A stretch of 64,000 nucleotides of DNA from Gerris lacustris (lineage: Eukaryota; Arthropoda; Insecta; Hemiptera; Gerridae): positions 40,157,437 through 40,221,436 of the forward strand of contig OX578286.1 in assembly GCA_951217055.1 (NCBI GenBank). Direction: 5' to 3'. Below the pieces are notes generated by a model that worked only from the letters and a program-made list of their open reading frames with translations, was not told the DNA's origin and searched no databases. Positions 20,577 through 31,974 of the stretch are shown piece by piece; within the stretch, counting starts at the first letter, position 1; the number at the start of each line of letters is the position of its first letter. The translations under genes were made by a program, and so were the position numbers.

Positions 20577-22062
20577 TGATCAGTACTCTAGTATTAGGTG
20601 TTTGCTCCTTGATACTGTCACACCTTAATATATTAAGTGTTTGTCTTCAAATGACGTTATTAAAAATTAACACCTTCTTTACTTCGTATCACGTATATTG
20701 ATTTTGACGGATTTCTTAGGTGTTGATTGAATAAATACTCAAAACTTGTTAGTTTTCATTTATTTTTTCCATTCTAAAAAGTTTCGACCCTTCCTTATGT
20801 TTTTTAAGGTCATTTTCAATCAGTTTTTCCATTTACAGGTACGATTTTGATGTCAAATTTAAATTCCTCCAAAGAGAGTTTGTCATTATAATTAAATTTA
20901 GAATTTTAAAATAAACGTACACTTTGGTCAAGGCGTAACATTTAAACACAATAAAATAAATACAATATAGCTATATAAACTATATACTAATAAATTAAAA
21001 CATGGTACAAGACCACATGGTACATGGTCACATGATACAAGGTCTTGCTTGTACCATGTTTTAATTTATTAGTATATAGTTTATATAGCTATATTGTATT
21101 TATTTTATTGTGTTTAAATGTTACGCCTTGACCATAGCGTACGTTTATATTAAAATTCTAAATTTGATTATAATGACAAACTCTCTTTGGAGGAATTTAA
21201 ATTTGACATCAAAATTGTACCTGTAAATGGAAAAACTGATTGATAATGACCTTAAAAAAATATAAAGAAGGGTCGAAACGTTTTAGAATGGAAAAAATAA
21301 ATTAAAACTAACAAGTTTTGAGTATTTATTCAATCAACACCTAAGAAATCTGTCAAAAACAATATATGTGATATTAAGTGTTTGTTTCTTACTCGTGAAC
21401 TTTGATGGTATTATGTATTTACTCCTTGATACTGTCACGCCTTTATATATTAAGTGTCTGTTTCTTACCAATGAACATTGATAGTATTATGTATTAACTC
21501 CTTGATACTGTCACACACTAATGTATTGAGTGTTGGCTTCTTACTAGAGAACCTTGATAGTATTATGTATTTACTCCTTGATACTGTCACACCTTTATAT
21601 ATTAAGTGTCTGTTTCTTACCAATGAACATTGATAGTATTATGTATTAACTCCTTGATACTGTCACACACTAATATATTAAGTGTTGGCTTCTTACTAGA
21701 GAACCTTGATAGTATTATGTATTTACTCCTTGATACTGTCACACCTTTATATATTAAGTGTCTGTTTCTTACCAATGAACATTGATAGTATTATGTATTA
21801 ACTCCTTGATACTGTCACACACTAATATATTGAGTGTTGGCTTCTTACTAGAGAACCTTGATAGTATTATGTATTTACTCCTTGATACTGTCACACCTTT
21901 ATATATTAAGTGTCTGTTTCTTACCAATGAACATTGATAGTATTATGTATTAATTCCTTGATACTGTCACACACTAATATATTAAGTGTTGGCTTCTTAC
22001 TAAAGAACCTTGATAGTATTATGTATTTACTCCTTGATACTGTCACACACTAATATTTATTA
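20577..22062. repeat. 76-bp satellite with alternating variants, split by a hairpin
   Basis: Units recur every 76 bases (ACTCCTTGATACTGTCAC at 21421, 21497, 21573, 21649). Two variants alternate: one with CACCTTTATATATTAAG and CCAATGAACATTG, the other with CACACTAATATATT and GAGAACCTTG, giving a 152-bp higher-order unit. One older unit lies at 20577-20660, left of the inverted repeat. Confidence 0.92.
20687..21374. repeat. Very long inverted repeat, arms about 330 bp
   Basis: Arms 20687-21014 and 21041-21374 are close to perfect complements with a loop of about 26 bases rich in ACATGGTAC words. Shared words include GATTTCTTAGGTGTTGATTG, AAACTTGTTAG, GGAAAAACTGATTG and ATAGCTATATAAACTATATA. 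No coding. It interrupts the 76-bp satellite. Confidence 0.95.
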
Positions 22063-22633
22063 ATAGTCCAGGAGATAGCGTGCAAAAAAGTGTCTGACTA
22101 ACATCAAGCTAGAATTTTGTATACAATTCAATCTTTTAGCGCCTTTTAAGAATATGTGGTTGGCTAAGTTCGTCTGCGGGACATAGCTTGGCAATAGGCA
22201 TTTGAAAAAAACAAACCAGTGGAGAACGGCCTTGTCCAACCCTTTTTGGTGGACAATATGATTTTCATGATCCTAAATATAACCAAAAAGCAAATTGATG
22301 GTAGTTTGTCCCTTGATGGAGGAACACTTTCTTTTTGAGTAGTAATATTTGACTAACTAACCTATTAAGTGACAAACTATCATCAACTTGATTATTGGTC
22401 TACTAACTAAGTTCGTACTCAGGATCATGAAAATCACATTGTCCACCAAAAAGAGCGGGACATGGTCGCTCTCCACCGGTTTGTTTTTTTCAAACGCCTA
22501 TTGCCAAGCTATGTCCCGCAGACGAACTTAGCCGACCATATATTCTTTAAAGGCACCAAAACATTTACTTAGACACAAAGTTGTAGCTTAATGTTAGTTA
22601 GACACTTTTTTTGCACGCTATCTCCTGGACTAT
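22063..22633. mobile_element. Foldback element, arms about 245 bp
   Basis: Ends are ATAGTCCAGGAGATAGCGTG and its exact complement. Arms (22063-22310, 22375-22633) remain about 85 percent complementary, sharing GCTAAGTTCGTCTGCGGGAC, CATAGCTTGGCAATAGGC and GATTTTCATGATCCT. It interrupts the right edge of the 76-bp satellite (a further AAGTGTTTACC follows). No transposase. Confidence 0.92.
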
Positions 22634-24003
22634 AAGTGTTTACCATACTACTAAATCTTGATACTAAAAACAATCTGAAAGATCCATTAAGTAATGTACC
22701 ACCATCTCGTTATTTTTAGATAAACACCAATTTAAATAATTTAATTGCACCTAATTATGTGATATAATTCATACTCCTAAACTCAATAAAATCCCATCGA
22801 AAAAAAAAAAAAAAAAATTAATGAAATTAAACTAAAAACTAAATAATCTCAAATTTAAGTTACTGTGATTTTTTCTTGCCATATTCTAAATTTAATAATA
22901 ATTTTAATATTAATATTTTAATTATATTATATTACATTTTATATATATAAATTCCCTTATTTAACTAATTACAAAATCTAGTCAATAAAATTTGATTTAT
23001 TTTGGATTATAAGATATAATTAAATTTTAGTTGTTTTTTTTTTTAAGTTAAATTTATAATCATAAGGGGTCATTAATGCAGGGTGAAAAATGTAAGAAAT
23101 AATAATTTACGATATTTTGTTTTAATTGATATGGTCGTATGGTATTTTACTTATTGCTGAATTACTGATACTTGCTGCTAGATCTAAAGTTGCCTAAATT
23201 ACTTACCGATACTTGCATGAGGATTTCAGCAAGTATGTACAGTAAGTAATAATTTCTTCATAGCATAATTCTATCAGTGATAAAATCTTATTGCATTATT
23301 TAAATTTAATTTTCAGTGAAAAAAATATAAAAGCGTAAAGTACACTGTAATTCCCGGACAATATTTTTGAAGAATCTCATTTACCATCCTCTTTATTTAA
23401 ATTTAATTATTTCTCAAGTTGATCCTCTTTAAAACATTACAAGATTAAAATTAACAGTATTCAATAAAAATAAAAAAAAATTGAAAAACTAGTGAAAATT
23501 TACTAAACCCAGTGAACAATTTTTATATAATTTTTTATATATATTATTTTAAAATGTACCTTTATAATCATATTAAGGTAAATAAGAAATCTCCCTTTTT
23601 AAAAAAAAAAAAACATTTTCTGGTCGGAACTTGTCTACTATTAATTTTTATAACTATTTTAATAATGATAATGTTATTATTTTATTATCATGTCTTTTCT
23701 TTTTAGCTTATGTTTTAAATAGAAAAAAAAAATAACAATTCTATATTTATAGTTTGTTTAATGAAAAGTATGTTCTTGACAGTATCTTTAATGTATTAAA
23801 GGACAAATTTCAGTACAAAGGGTCTCGCCAAAACGGAATCTAAACCATGCCATCGATATGTGTCCCGTGTAGGGGACTGTGGGAGAAGAAAAATGAGCCC
23901 AAGATCGAGAGAGGTTGTTAAGGTTCTTTCTCTTCCTTTCGAGCGCCATGAGCACTTGGTCCCCAGTTTTTGAAGAAAAAAAAAAACATTGTAGCAGAGA
24001 TAA
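22634..24003. other. AT-rich intergenic DNA
   Basis: Mostly low complexity. 23805-23960 is more balanced (words CGCCAAAACGGAATC, GATCGAGAGAGG) but shows no domain on either strand. Confidence 0.5.
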
Positions 24004-24678
24004 ATGAGGAGCCTAGTATCAAAGACGAACATTCGACATTTTTTCTAAATTTCAGTTATTGATTGTTACTTATAGATTTTTGGCCGCTGCATCAGATTCT
24101 GCTATCCATTTGCATCAAAAACGACCAGAAAAGGGGTAAAAATGCAATAATATTTGTAGTTTTGTTTCAAATACGGACAAGTCAACACAAGTGGACTTAA
24201 CCGAAACAGCCACTGCAGGCTTTAGCATCTGAATACCTACTCCTACCATTTTGTCATACATGTTTAGAAAAAAATGATACCCCGAGGGGAAATCGATAAA
24301 TAAATTTTAGCTCTAAATTTGGGGGCATTACCCCCCCCCCCCCCCCCCCAAAAAAAAACCTGATAAATGTGAAAAAAAAAAATTATTTCTCCAAAATTAT
24401 TATTATTCTAACCATTATTTTCAACGTAATTTTGCTTCAAAAACGGACAAAACATGGTTTTTGTTTCAAAAGCGGACAACTCCACATTTTAACTCCATTT
24501 AGCAGCTAAAATATCAAAGAAATTCACGTTTTTAGTACTTCTAACTAGTTTTGAGTCTATTAAGAATCTACAGAAAAAAAAAATCATTGCTCTAGCACCT
24601 GTAGAATTTGAGCTACAGTTTTTCAACTCTCCTGTAAAATTTTGTGCTCTTGTCCGTCTTTGATACTAAGCTCCTCAT
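24004..24678. mobile_element. TIR element ATGAGGAGCCTAGTATC, copy 1
   Basis: Ends ATGAGGAGCCTAGTATCAAA and TTTGATACTAAGCTCCTCAT, with GACG/CGTC next inward. Interior holds TTTGTTTCAAATACGGACAA and a C run at 24331-24349. Matches 60743-61449 along its whole length. No transposase, so non-autonomous; superfamily unassigned. Confidence 0.85.
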
Positions 24679-24689
24679 ATGTAGGAAGA

Positions 24690-25560
24690 TGAAGATGGCT
24701 GGGGGTCATGTCAAAAACCAGTGAAGTTATCTCCTTGTTAGTTGTTTTAAGGATTACCAAGAGGCAGGAGATGTGGTGGAATACAAAGAAGAAGGTGGAA
24801 GGATAATATAGAAGACTTTAAGAAAGTGGAAATCTGTGGTTGCAGGTGACAGTCTTACGGCAGCGATGAGGTAAAGGGGTTGAGTTGACTAGAGCCCTTC
24901 GCATCCAAATCAGAATATCCAAAAAAGAAATAAAGAAGAAGTGATAAGAAAGCAAGTGTTAATTTGACTTATTCATAGTGGGCACGTTTTTCAGCTGCAT
25001 TCTATAAAAATTATTCCCATTGATAATTCTCTCAAGAAATATCTCACATGTGAAGTGTGATATGAATCGTAACAAATTTGAGGAAAATGCTTGTGTAGAA
25101 ATATCTCAAAAGCTATTTGGACATATGAAGGTCAGGGAAGAGATGGTAGATATGGTTTGTGTTGATTAGCTCAGGGCAGAGATTAAAGACAAGGGAGAAG
25201 GGTATAATTGAGAAGGTCCGAGCCCTTCAGGGTTGTATGTAAGAAAGTATGTCACAAAATGACCCTTATAGAATATTTCTCAGTTGCTTTCTTTAGCCGA
25301 CACACAATCCTCCAGGCCTGACATTTTAGAATGAACAGTCTGTTTGAAGGTCTTCTGCCTGATTGAGGGTCTATATGATCCTCCTGAAGAGTCACAGCTG
25401 TTCAGGCATTTGAAAATTCCATTGGAAATGTACAGCAGAAATACCTTGTCTGCCTAATCATGAATCCTGACACATTATAAAAATCTCCTTCAACTTATCG
25501 AATTGGTGTACTTTCATTGATAATTTGTTCCATTATGAAACATCTTACTGTCAAGTGAAT
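24690..25560. other. Unassigned region, possibly decayed element
   Basis: Base composition is closer to coding than its surroundings (for example 24760-24900 and 25060-25200), with short open stretches, but no motif I can name. It may be an old LINE or transposase remnant; I see no gene. Confidence 0.3.
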
Positions 25561-25594
25561 TTATTTATTTAACAAACTATAACTATTTTATTTA

Positions 25595-25870
25595 TGGAGG
25601 GTTGAAAAGTTTTTTTAGAAATTCAATCCAGAATCCAGGGAGTGTTTTCACAAAGAAATATGATTCGATCCTAGAAAATAGCTGTATTAATTTCGGTCTC
25701 AGAAAGGTTTGAAAACTCAATTCAGATCCAGGGAGTGTTTTCATAAAGAAATATGATTCGATCTTAGAAAATAGCTGTCTTGATTTTGGACTCAAAAAGG
25801 TTTGAAAACACATTCCGGATCCAGGAAGTGAATTAATAAAGAAATATGATTCAATCACAGAAAGTGTTTA
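25595..25870. repeat. Three-copy tandem repeat, about 88-90 bp
   Basis: Each copy has ATCCAGGGAGTGTTTTC, AAAGAAATATGATTCGATC, TAGAAAATAGCTGT and AAAGGTTTGAAAAC. Confidence 0.9.
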
Positions 25871-26550
25871 TAGATTAAATTTTTAATCCTCCATAAAAAC
25901 AGCTTGTATAACCATAGCTTTAAAACGTATATATATATATAAACATATATTAAAAAATTGTTTATATTAATTCACACCAATACAAACAAGAACAAATCAA
26001 TTTTTTTATGTTCTGCTTACTATTGCCAATTTATTTTTTTAAATTATTATAATTATTTATTTTTTTAAATAAAACATTTTAATTATGATTGTGATATATA
26101 TATATAATTATTTTTATGTATGTAACTAACTATTGTTATTTTTTATTTTTTTTTTTTTTTAAAAAATGTAATATCTGTGAAAAAAAATTTGAAATCAATG
26201 TATACGATTAAATTTATGTAGTATAAATAATTTTTATAAAGGATATATATATATGTATTTTTATTTTAAGTGAAAAATGAATGCTTTCTTTTTTTAAAAT
26301 AAAATGTATTTTAGTAGATTAAATAATAGATTTATTATTATTGTTTAATGTATATTTTATTTATCAGCTAGGTTTTAGTTATTAAATATATATATTTGAG
26401 AATAATAGTTTAATTTTAAAAAAATATATAAATATAAAAAAGGATAATTATAATGAATAGGAAAAAAGTCAGATCTAATTAATTTATAATTAAATTAAAA
26501 TAATTTGTTGAATGATGAAAAAGTTTAATGTTGGACATTTTGCTGAATCT
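25871..26550. other. AT-rich low-complexity DNA
   Basis: Short (TA)n runs and poly-T/A; no gene. Confidence 0.6.
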
Positions 26551-26556
26551 TGAAAT

Positions 26557-26745
26557 CATCTTTGTACTAATTTTGGCTAAATGTCATCCAGTTGAACAAT
26601 AATTCTGTACTAATTTTGGCTAAATGTCATTATCCAGCTGAACAATAATTCTGTACTAATTTTGGCTAAATGTCATTATCCAGCTGAACAATAATTCTGT
26701 ACTAATTTTGGCTAAATGTCATTATCCAGCTGAACAATAATTTTT
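26557..26745. repeat. 46-bp tandem repeat, four units
   Basis: Unit AACAATAATTCTGTACTAAT, TTTGGCTAAATGTCATTATC, CAGCTG; nearly perfect. Confidence 0.95.
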
Positions 26746-27041
26746 AAGAAGGAGGTGTGCATTATCACTCTCTCCTTGATTTCCATGCTACTTTTTATTT
26801 ATTAGACACCCCATATTTTTAGGATGTGTTTCACACTAATGGAGTAGAAGTGTGAAGTAGTCATCCCACCACATTAGGTCGTCTTTTAATGACCTTATAT
26901 TGTACTAGAGACGTACAGGTGAACCCCTCATATTCGTCATCTACAGGGCCGGAGCATGGACAGAACACAAAAAAGGTTGGATGATCCGAGGAAAAAGAAA
27001 AGCGAATGTTTCAGTGTAAAAATTAAATCTTTATTGTTAAA

Positions 27042-27556
27042 TAGTATATTATGGTACTAGGCTGTGAAGTGAGTTTTTTCTGTACCGCGGCAATTACATT
27101 TACTGTCTAGCGGAGCGAGATATTGCCAAGGTAAAGAAAAAACACTTCACAGTCGTCTAGCATATGCTATTTTTTCCGTGGTAGCAGACAATGAAAAAAC
27201 ATTAAATATTAATCAATAATCAATATAATATATAATAATAATAACATACTTAAGATTTTAAATAAAGAAACCTTAAAAAGAGATAACTATAACAAAAGAT
27301 AAATAAAACGCATTGACATCTAGCGGGTTTTAAGCGTACTAACAAGCATATTTACAAAGATTGCAGCGCTTAAACAGAAGTTTTGATAACTACCAGCATG
27401 AAAGAAAACATTTTTTACGTCGTAGGACGTAAACAATTTTTTCTTTCCATCTGGTAGTTATGAAAAGATTTTTTAAGTTCACGTAATGAAAAAATAGCTT
27501 TTAGCTATGTTTTTTAGGCTCTAAAGTTACTATTTCACAGCCTACCACGGAAAAAA
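27042..27556. mobile_element. Palindromic MITE family, copy 1
   Basis: Left part AGTATATTATGGTACTAGGC and GGCAATTACATTTACTGTC; right end TTACTATTTCACAGCCTACC plus ACGG. Related to 43571-43950 and 44656-45311. No coding. Nested in the pogo element. Confidence 0.75.
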
Positions 27557-27599
27557 TAAATTTAGGTACTCTAATCCATGTATGTATAGTAAAATATAC

Positions 27600-27745
27600 A
27601 TACTAATCCTGTTAAGGAATAAGCATCAAAGTCTGTCAGACCCTTTTTCCAATCTTTAATTGTTGTTACACCAACTTCTAACTCTGAAGCTAGTTTTAGA
27701 ACGGACTCACCTTTGTCAAGCCGTTGATGAACATCTAATTTCTAT
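27600..27745 (-). pseudogene. pogo/Tigger transposase fragment (psq-type HTH)
   Basis: Minus-strand reading KLDVHQRLDKGESVLKLASE, then LEVGVTTIKDWKKG, matches the N-terminal helix-turn-helix of CENP-B/jerky/Tigger transposases (pattern KLDIIxRLxKGES...LAxExxVGxTTIxDWKK). An in-frame stop lies just before it and the rest of the protein is missing. Confidence 0.85.
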
Positions 27746-28079
27746 ACTCGACCTTCATTTGTTTCAGTTGAGCTGCCGTATTCACTAAAATTATAGCTCA
27801 ACACTGGATTGTAAATATAGAATGATACCCACGATAATAAGGAACAAAGAGTTGCGATCAGTACGATAGCAAAGAACTATCTGCTGCTTTAATTGTTTTA
27901 TGCTCAATATTCTGATAAGGATGAAGTTCCGTCGTGTCAGATAAAACTTTTTTTTTTTTAACCAAAGGGTGTCATGGTTGGATATTCTGGGGAGTCAGAT
28001 ATCCGAGGTCGGATATGAGGGGTTGTAGTAGTAAGATCCTAGTACTAGACAGGAAGGAAAAAACCACTTGTTTGAACCT

Positions 28080-28265
28080 AGCAATTAGTCCTTAGGCCCT
28101 TTTTTACTACCGCTGTGGTAGAGAATTTCAGCGACTTCACTCATAATACCTCTGTACATTGTACCACCGAAGCGTGTATAGTGTGATCATTAGTGAGCCA
28201 TATAAATCAGAGCATCATGGCGAGGGATTGAACCCACAACCTGGTGCCGCCCTTGATTTATTGAT
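28080..28265 (-). repeat. Probable tRNA-derived SINE relic
   Basis: On the minus strand, GGTTGTGGGTTCAATCCCTC has a Pol III B box (GGTTCAATCC). The A box is not recognisable, and ends and duplications are unclear. Confidence 0.4.
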
Positions 28266-28269
28266 GGCC

Positions 28270-30310
28270 GAGCAGACGTGGTAAATAATTTAATCATCAG
28301 GCCCACACTAGCTTTCTTCTTAGGGATGTAAAAGAATTATTAAAACATTAATCTTCATCTTTAGACTAGAATTCTCAACAAAATTCTAATAAATTCTTAG
28401 TATAAAGCTTATTCTTCATCCTTTAATGACCTAATGTTATGATGAGTATGTTTGTAAGAAACGGCATAGACTAAAGCTCATAGCAAATCTTTACCTTCTG
28501 ACTAACATCCAACAAAATTCTTAAAATTTTTTGATATATATATTATATAATGTCAATTCCACTAAAAAAAATCTCTACTCTATTCTTCAAATTATATAAT
28601 CTCATATCACCAAAATTTGAGATGTTCATTGATAACATTTAATTTTAAGTGGTTTTTAAAGATGATCCACCACTGATGATATTAATCCAAAATTCTCCAA
28701 AATTAGCAAATATCCAAAAAAAAAAAACTCAGTTTCATTCAATAAATTAAACACAAATAATTATAATCATCATATTAAATCAAATAAAATTAAGTTGCCA
28801 TTATATAATTATTTAATTAATTAATATTTGCTTCCTTTTTTTTATACGACTAATTCTGTGCTTTTTTTAAATATATATATATTTAGTAATTTAATTGTAA
28901 ATTATAATTTTTGAAAATGTATTTTTTATTAGTATTTTTTTTTTAATTGATAAAAAAAAAAAAAAATACATATTTTTTGTCTTCTGTTGTGTTAATATTT
29001 TTATTTTTTATTTTTATGAAAATTTAATAATTATTTATTTTTATATTGAAAAAAAAAAATTCTTCCATTTTATTTGTGTATTGTATTTTTTACTTGATTT
29101 TTTTTTATTAATAATAAAAAAATATATATTTATAATGTTCCACTCAATTTCTCATGAAAAATAATTATTAATTTTTCAAAACATTATTATTATTTTATAT
29201 TTTAGAGTATTGGCTGTTTTGAATAATTTGTTTTTTTAAAAATATGGTATGTATTTATAATTATCATTTATGTATCGTCAAATTTGATTTAAAAAAATGT
29301 ATTATAAAACACCTTTTTAATTATCTGAATATAAAATAAAAGAACAATGTATAATTTATTTTTATTTTTAAAACAAAGCTTGTAGTTCAAATGGGAGTCA
29401 GGTATACTACCGATACATTTATTTTGTATTATATATATTACATTCAGACGTCGCACTCTCAGAAAGTGTCGCAAGTTCAGTTTTTATAGTTTTGCGATAA
29501 TTCACTTTGAAGATAACACTTAAAACCACTTTAAATACAAAAAAAACACACTTTCTGAAGTTACGACTTGATTCCGTTGTGTATCGAACTCATTAAGTTC
29601 CGCTAAAAATCAAACAATAATTTTAACTTTTTTTGAATTACATTATTCTTCTTCACTTCTGAGGATGCGATTTTTAAAATTTTATTTTGTTTTTTAAATT
29701 ATTATTATTATAATTACCATTTATGTATTGTTATGATAATAAATATAGTTATATTATTATTATTTAAATATATGTTTTCTTTCTCAGTCTAGCACTAGTT
29801 ATCATAGAAGTTAACGGGCATTGAAGTTAAGGTCCTGTATTTTCATTTTTATTTTTTTATTATTAATTTTTTTGTTGCAGACTCGAAAATTACAGTTTTT
29901 AAAAAATTAACCAACTTTTTTTTTTTAACAAAAAAAAAAGAAAAAACAAAAACACCAAGAAACCATAACTTAATAACAATAAATAAAATATTAAATTAAT
30001 TTTTCTAAAAAAAAAATACAAATACAAAACAATTTACCTCACATTAAAAAAAAGTAAATTGAAATACAATCATCCTATTAATTATTAATAAAATTAATTA
30101 TCAAATAACTAACTCTGAGTAGAAAAAAATAATAATATTTCTTCTTACAAATTAAAAGAAGAAATTAATAAACAAAGAAATAAAATCATTTAAGGTGTGT
30201 CAGAAGTCACTTGAACCCTTACGTTTATATCCTTATAGTTACAGTAAGAACTTCTTTTTATTATTTTTTTTTTGCTGTTTCTTTTACATCCCTTCTGATG
30301 TGTATATTAG
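28270..30310. other. AT-rich low-complexity DNA
   Basis: Over 2 kb dominated by A/T homopolymers. No gene, RNA or structured repeat supported. Confidence 0.6.
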
Positions 30311-30317
30311 TCCCTTA

Positions 30318-30440
30318 CGATCAACTAGAAATTATGTGTTGATCAGTATGATCAACTACTAATGATGTTATGATCGGTATGATCAACTACTAATGATGTG
30401 TTGATCGGTATGATCAACTACTAATGATCAGTTGATTGGT
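30318..30440. repeat. Tandem repeat GATCGGTATGATCAACTACT
   Basis: Four units of about 33 bp: TGTGTTGATCGGTATGATCA followed by ACTACTAATGA. Confidence 0.9.
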
Positions 30441-30892
30441 TCTATAAATACATCATTACGATATTACTGGACAGGTGATAAACTTTTCCATATACTCGAT
30501 GTGACAATCAGTGTCAAAAATTCCTCACCTTTATTTTTGATCTCCTCCAAATTCAAAATCTGTTTCAGACATCATTGAACATTTTTGGTTTTGTCTCAGT
30601 TTGTTGGTCTGTCCATCTATACGTTTACAAACCATTAAATCTTAAAAACTGCTCGTCCAATTTTAATAAAATTTGGATATTAGATTATAATTTGCACATT
30701 TATAGTCCAACTGCTTTCTCTACGTCCCCACAAACTTATTTTTAACAAAAAAAAGTTTGCATTAACTCCTATATTTTGTTCACGATTTTGAAAGAACTTA
30801 GATTAGGAATCGTTGGTTATAAGTAGCTCACAGATAGTTCACAAAAGTCTGCCCACATTTAATATTAAATAAAAATTATAATTTATGTTTTT

Positions 30893-31440
30893 TATCTACG
30901 ATTGATACGAAATATAAACATTATATCTCTGTTTATGCAGATGCGTAGAAAGCGTCTCATAGTTCTAAAGAATTCCTCTTCTTTACCACGCTAGCGCGGT
31001 AAAGAAGAGGAATTCTTCAGCTTTACGCACGATTAGCTAGTTGGTTCACATTTAACAAAACTAATTTGCTGTTCTTTTATTAAAGTAACTGTTTATATCG
31101 AGTTTTTAGTGAAAAACAATGAGTGAATCAAGTGACTTTGACGAAAATGTGGAGAATAATACTCCACCAGAAATAATTAATTCGGCAAAAAATACAACTC
31201 AAGAATTAATGCCATCTTTATCAAGAGAGAGATACGAACTTACATACAGCAAGTTTATTTTTCCCTGTATTTATTATTTAAATCTAACAATCGTAGATAA
31301 AGTACGGCACGCAACTCGAGCGAAAACGGCATTTTGCATTGCTCGTGTGGTTTTACTACCCTCACTGTCGCTTGGGTGCAAACTCCACACTCGCATGCAA
31401 AATGCTACTTTCCGCACTCGACGCGTAATGTACTATTTTA
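30893..31440 (+). mobile_element. Hairpin-led element, copy 1
   Basis: Matches 41711-42287 along its length. Near the start is a perfect hairpin, AAGAATTCCTCTTCTTTACC and its complement around ACGCTAGCGC (30970-31017). About 100 bases later a short open frame begins. The tail is a GC-richer block (GCATTTTGCATTGCTCGTG, ACTCGCATGCAAAATGC). Confidence 0.8.
31119..31250 (+). pseudogene. Possible N-terminal fragment of a Crypton-like tyrosine recombinase
   Basis: Open from ATG at 31119 with an acidic leader (MSESSDFDENVENN), then LMPSLSRERYELTYSKF. That last string resembles the start of the SAM-like core-binding domain of eukaryotic tyrosine recombinases (LPxKSxxxYExxYxxF). The frame then enters non-homologous repeat sequence and stops at 31460. 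The catalytic domain is absent. The assignment is an inference from a short motif. Confidence 0.4.
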
Positions 31441-31753
31441 ACAACTCCATTCTTAAGTGACTTTTGACTCATCTTATTCTCTTATTAATAAATAATCTCA
31501 CTAGTACTAATATAGAAACAAATAAATAAAATATATTTGTACATAAATTGTTTTAAATATATATGTAATATATACTATATATTTTATAATTTATTAAACA
31601 CAATAGATCTAAAAAAAGAAAACAAAAATTTACTCAAATAAAAAATATAAATAAATTTGTCAATTTTTTTTTTTTTTTTTAATTAAATAATTTCTGGGGA
31701 TATAAATAAAATTAGCAATAGAAAATATTTTGTTCTTCAGAATGATTGCAATA

Positions 31754-31851
31754 TACTCCCCGCATCAAAGTTATTGCGACCGCTCTACCTATTTTTACAA
31801 ATTTTTATAAAATGGGTAGATGTTAAAAAAAAAACTTTTGACAAGGAGTAT
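31754..31851. mobile_element. Short MITE, about 98 bp
   Basis: Inverted ends TACTCC...CATCAAAGTT and AACTTTTGACAAGGAGTA in a TA context. The centre has a weak hairpin (CTACCTATTTT / AAAATGGGTAG). Confidence 0.6.
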
Positions 31852-31974
31852 ACATATATTTCTTCTTAATATTTTTTTTAATTATTATTTATTAATGTGA
31901 ATATTTTCTAGGTGTCAGGCTGCTGTGGCACATTTCATATTTTATTACGTATTTTTATTAGCTAAAATTGAATA

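Larger units (their letters stand above)
26916..28025. mobile_element. pogo/Tigger-type element, interrupted
   Basis: Left end CAGGTGAACCCCTCATATTC, right end CGGATATGAGGGGTTG, both next to TA (26914-26915; 28026-28027). It contains an N-terminal transposase fragment on the minus strand and is split by a palindromic element at 27042-27556. Confidence 0.8.

Noticed and set aside
12366..22634. Hox-cluster microRNAs (miR-10, iab-4, miR-993)
   Set aside because: I scanned by eye for the mature sequences around the homeobox exon on the + strand and saw none; this is not exhaustive.
24690..25200. LINE 3' end or transposase
   Set aside because: Coding-like composition but no motif I can name; frames are broken.
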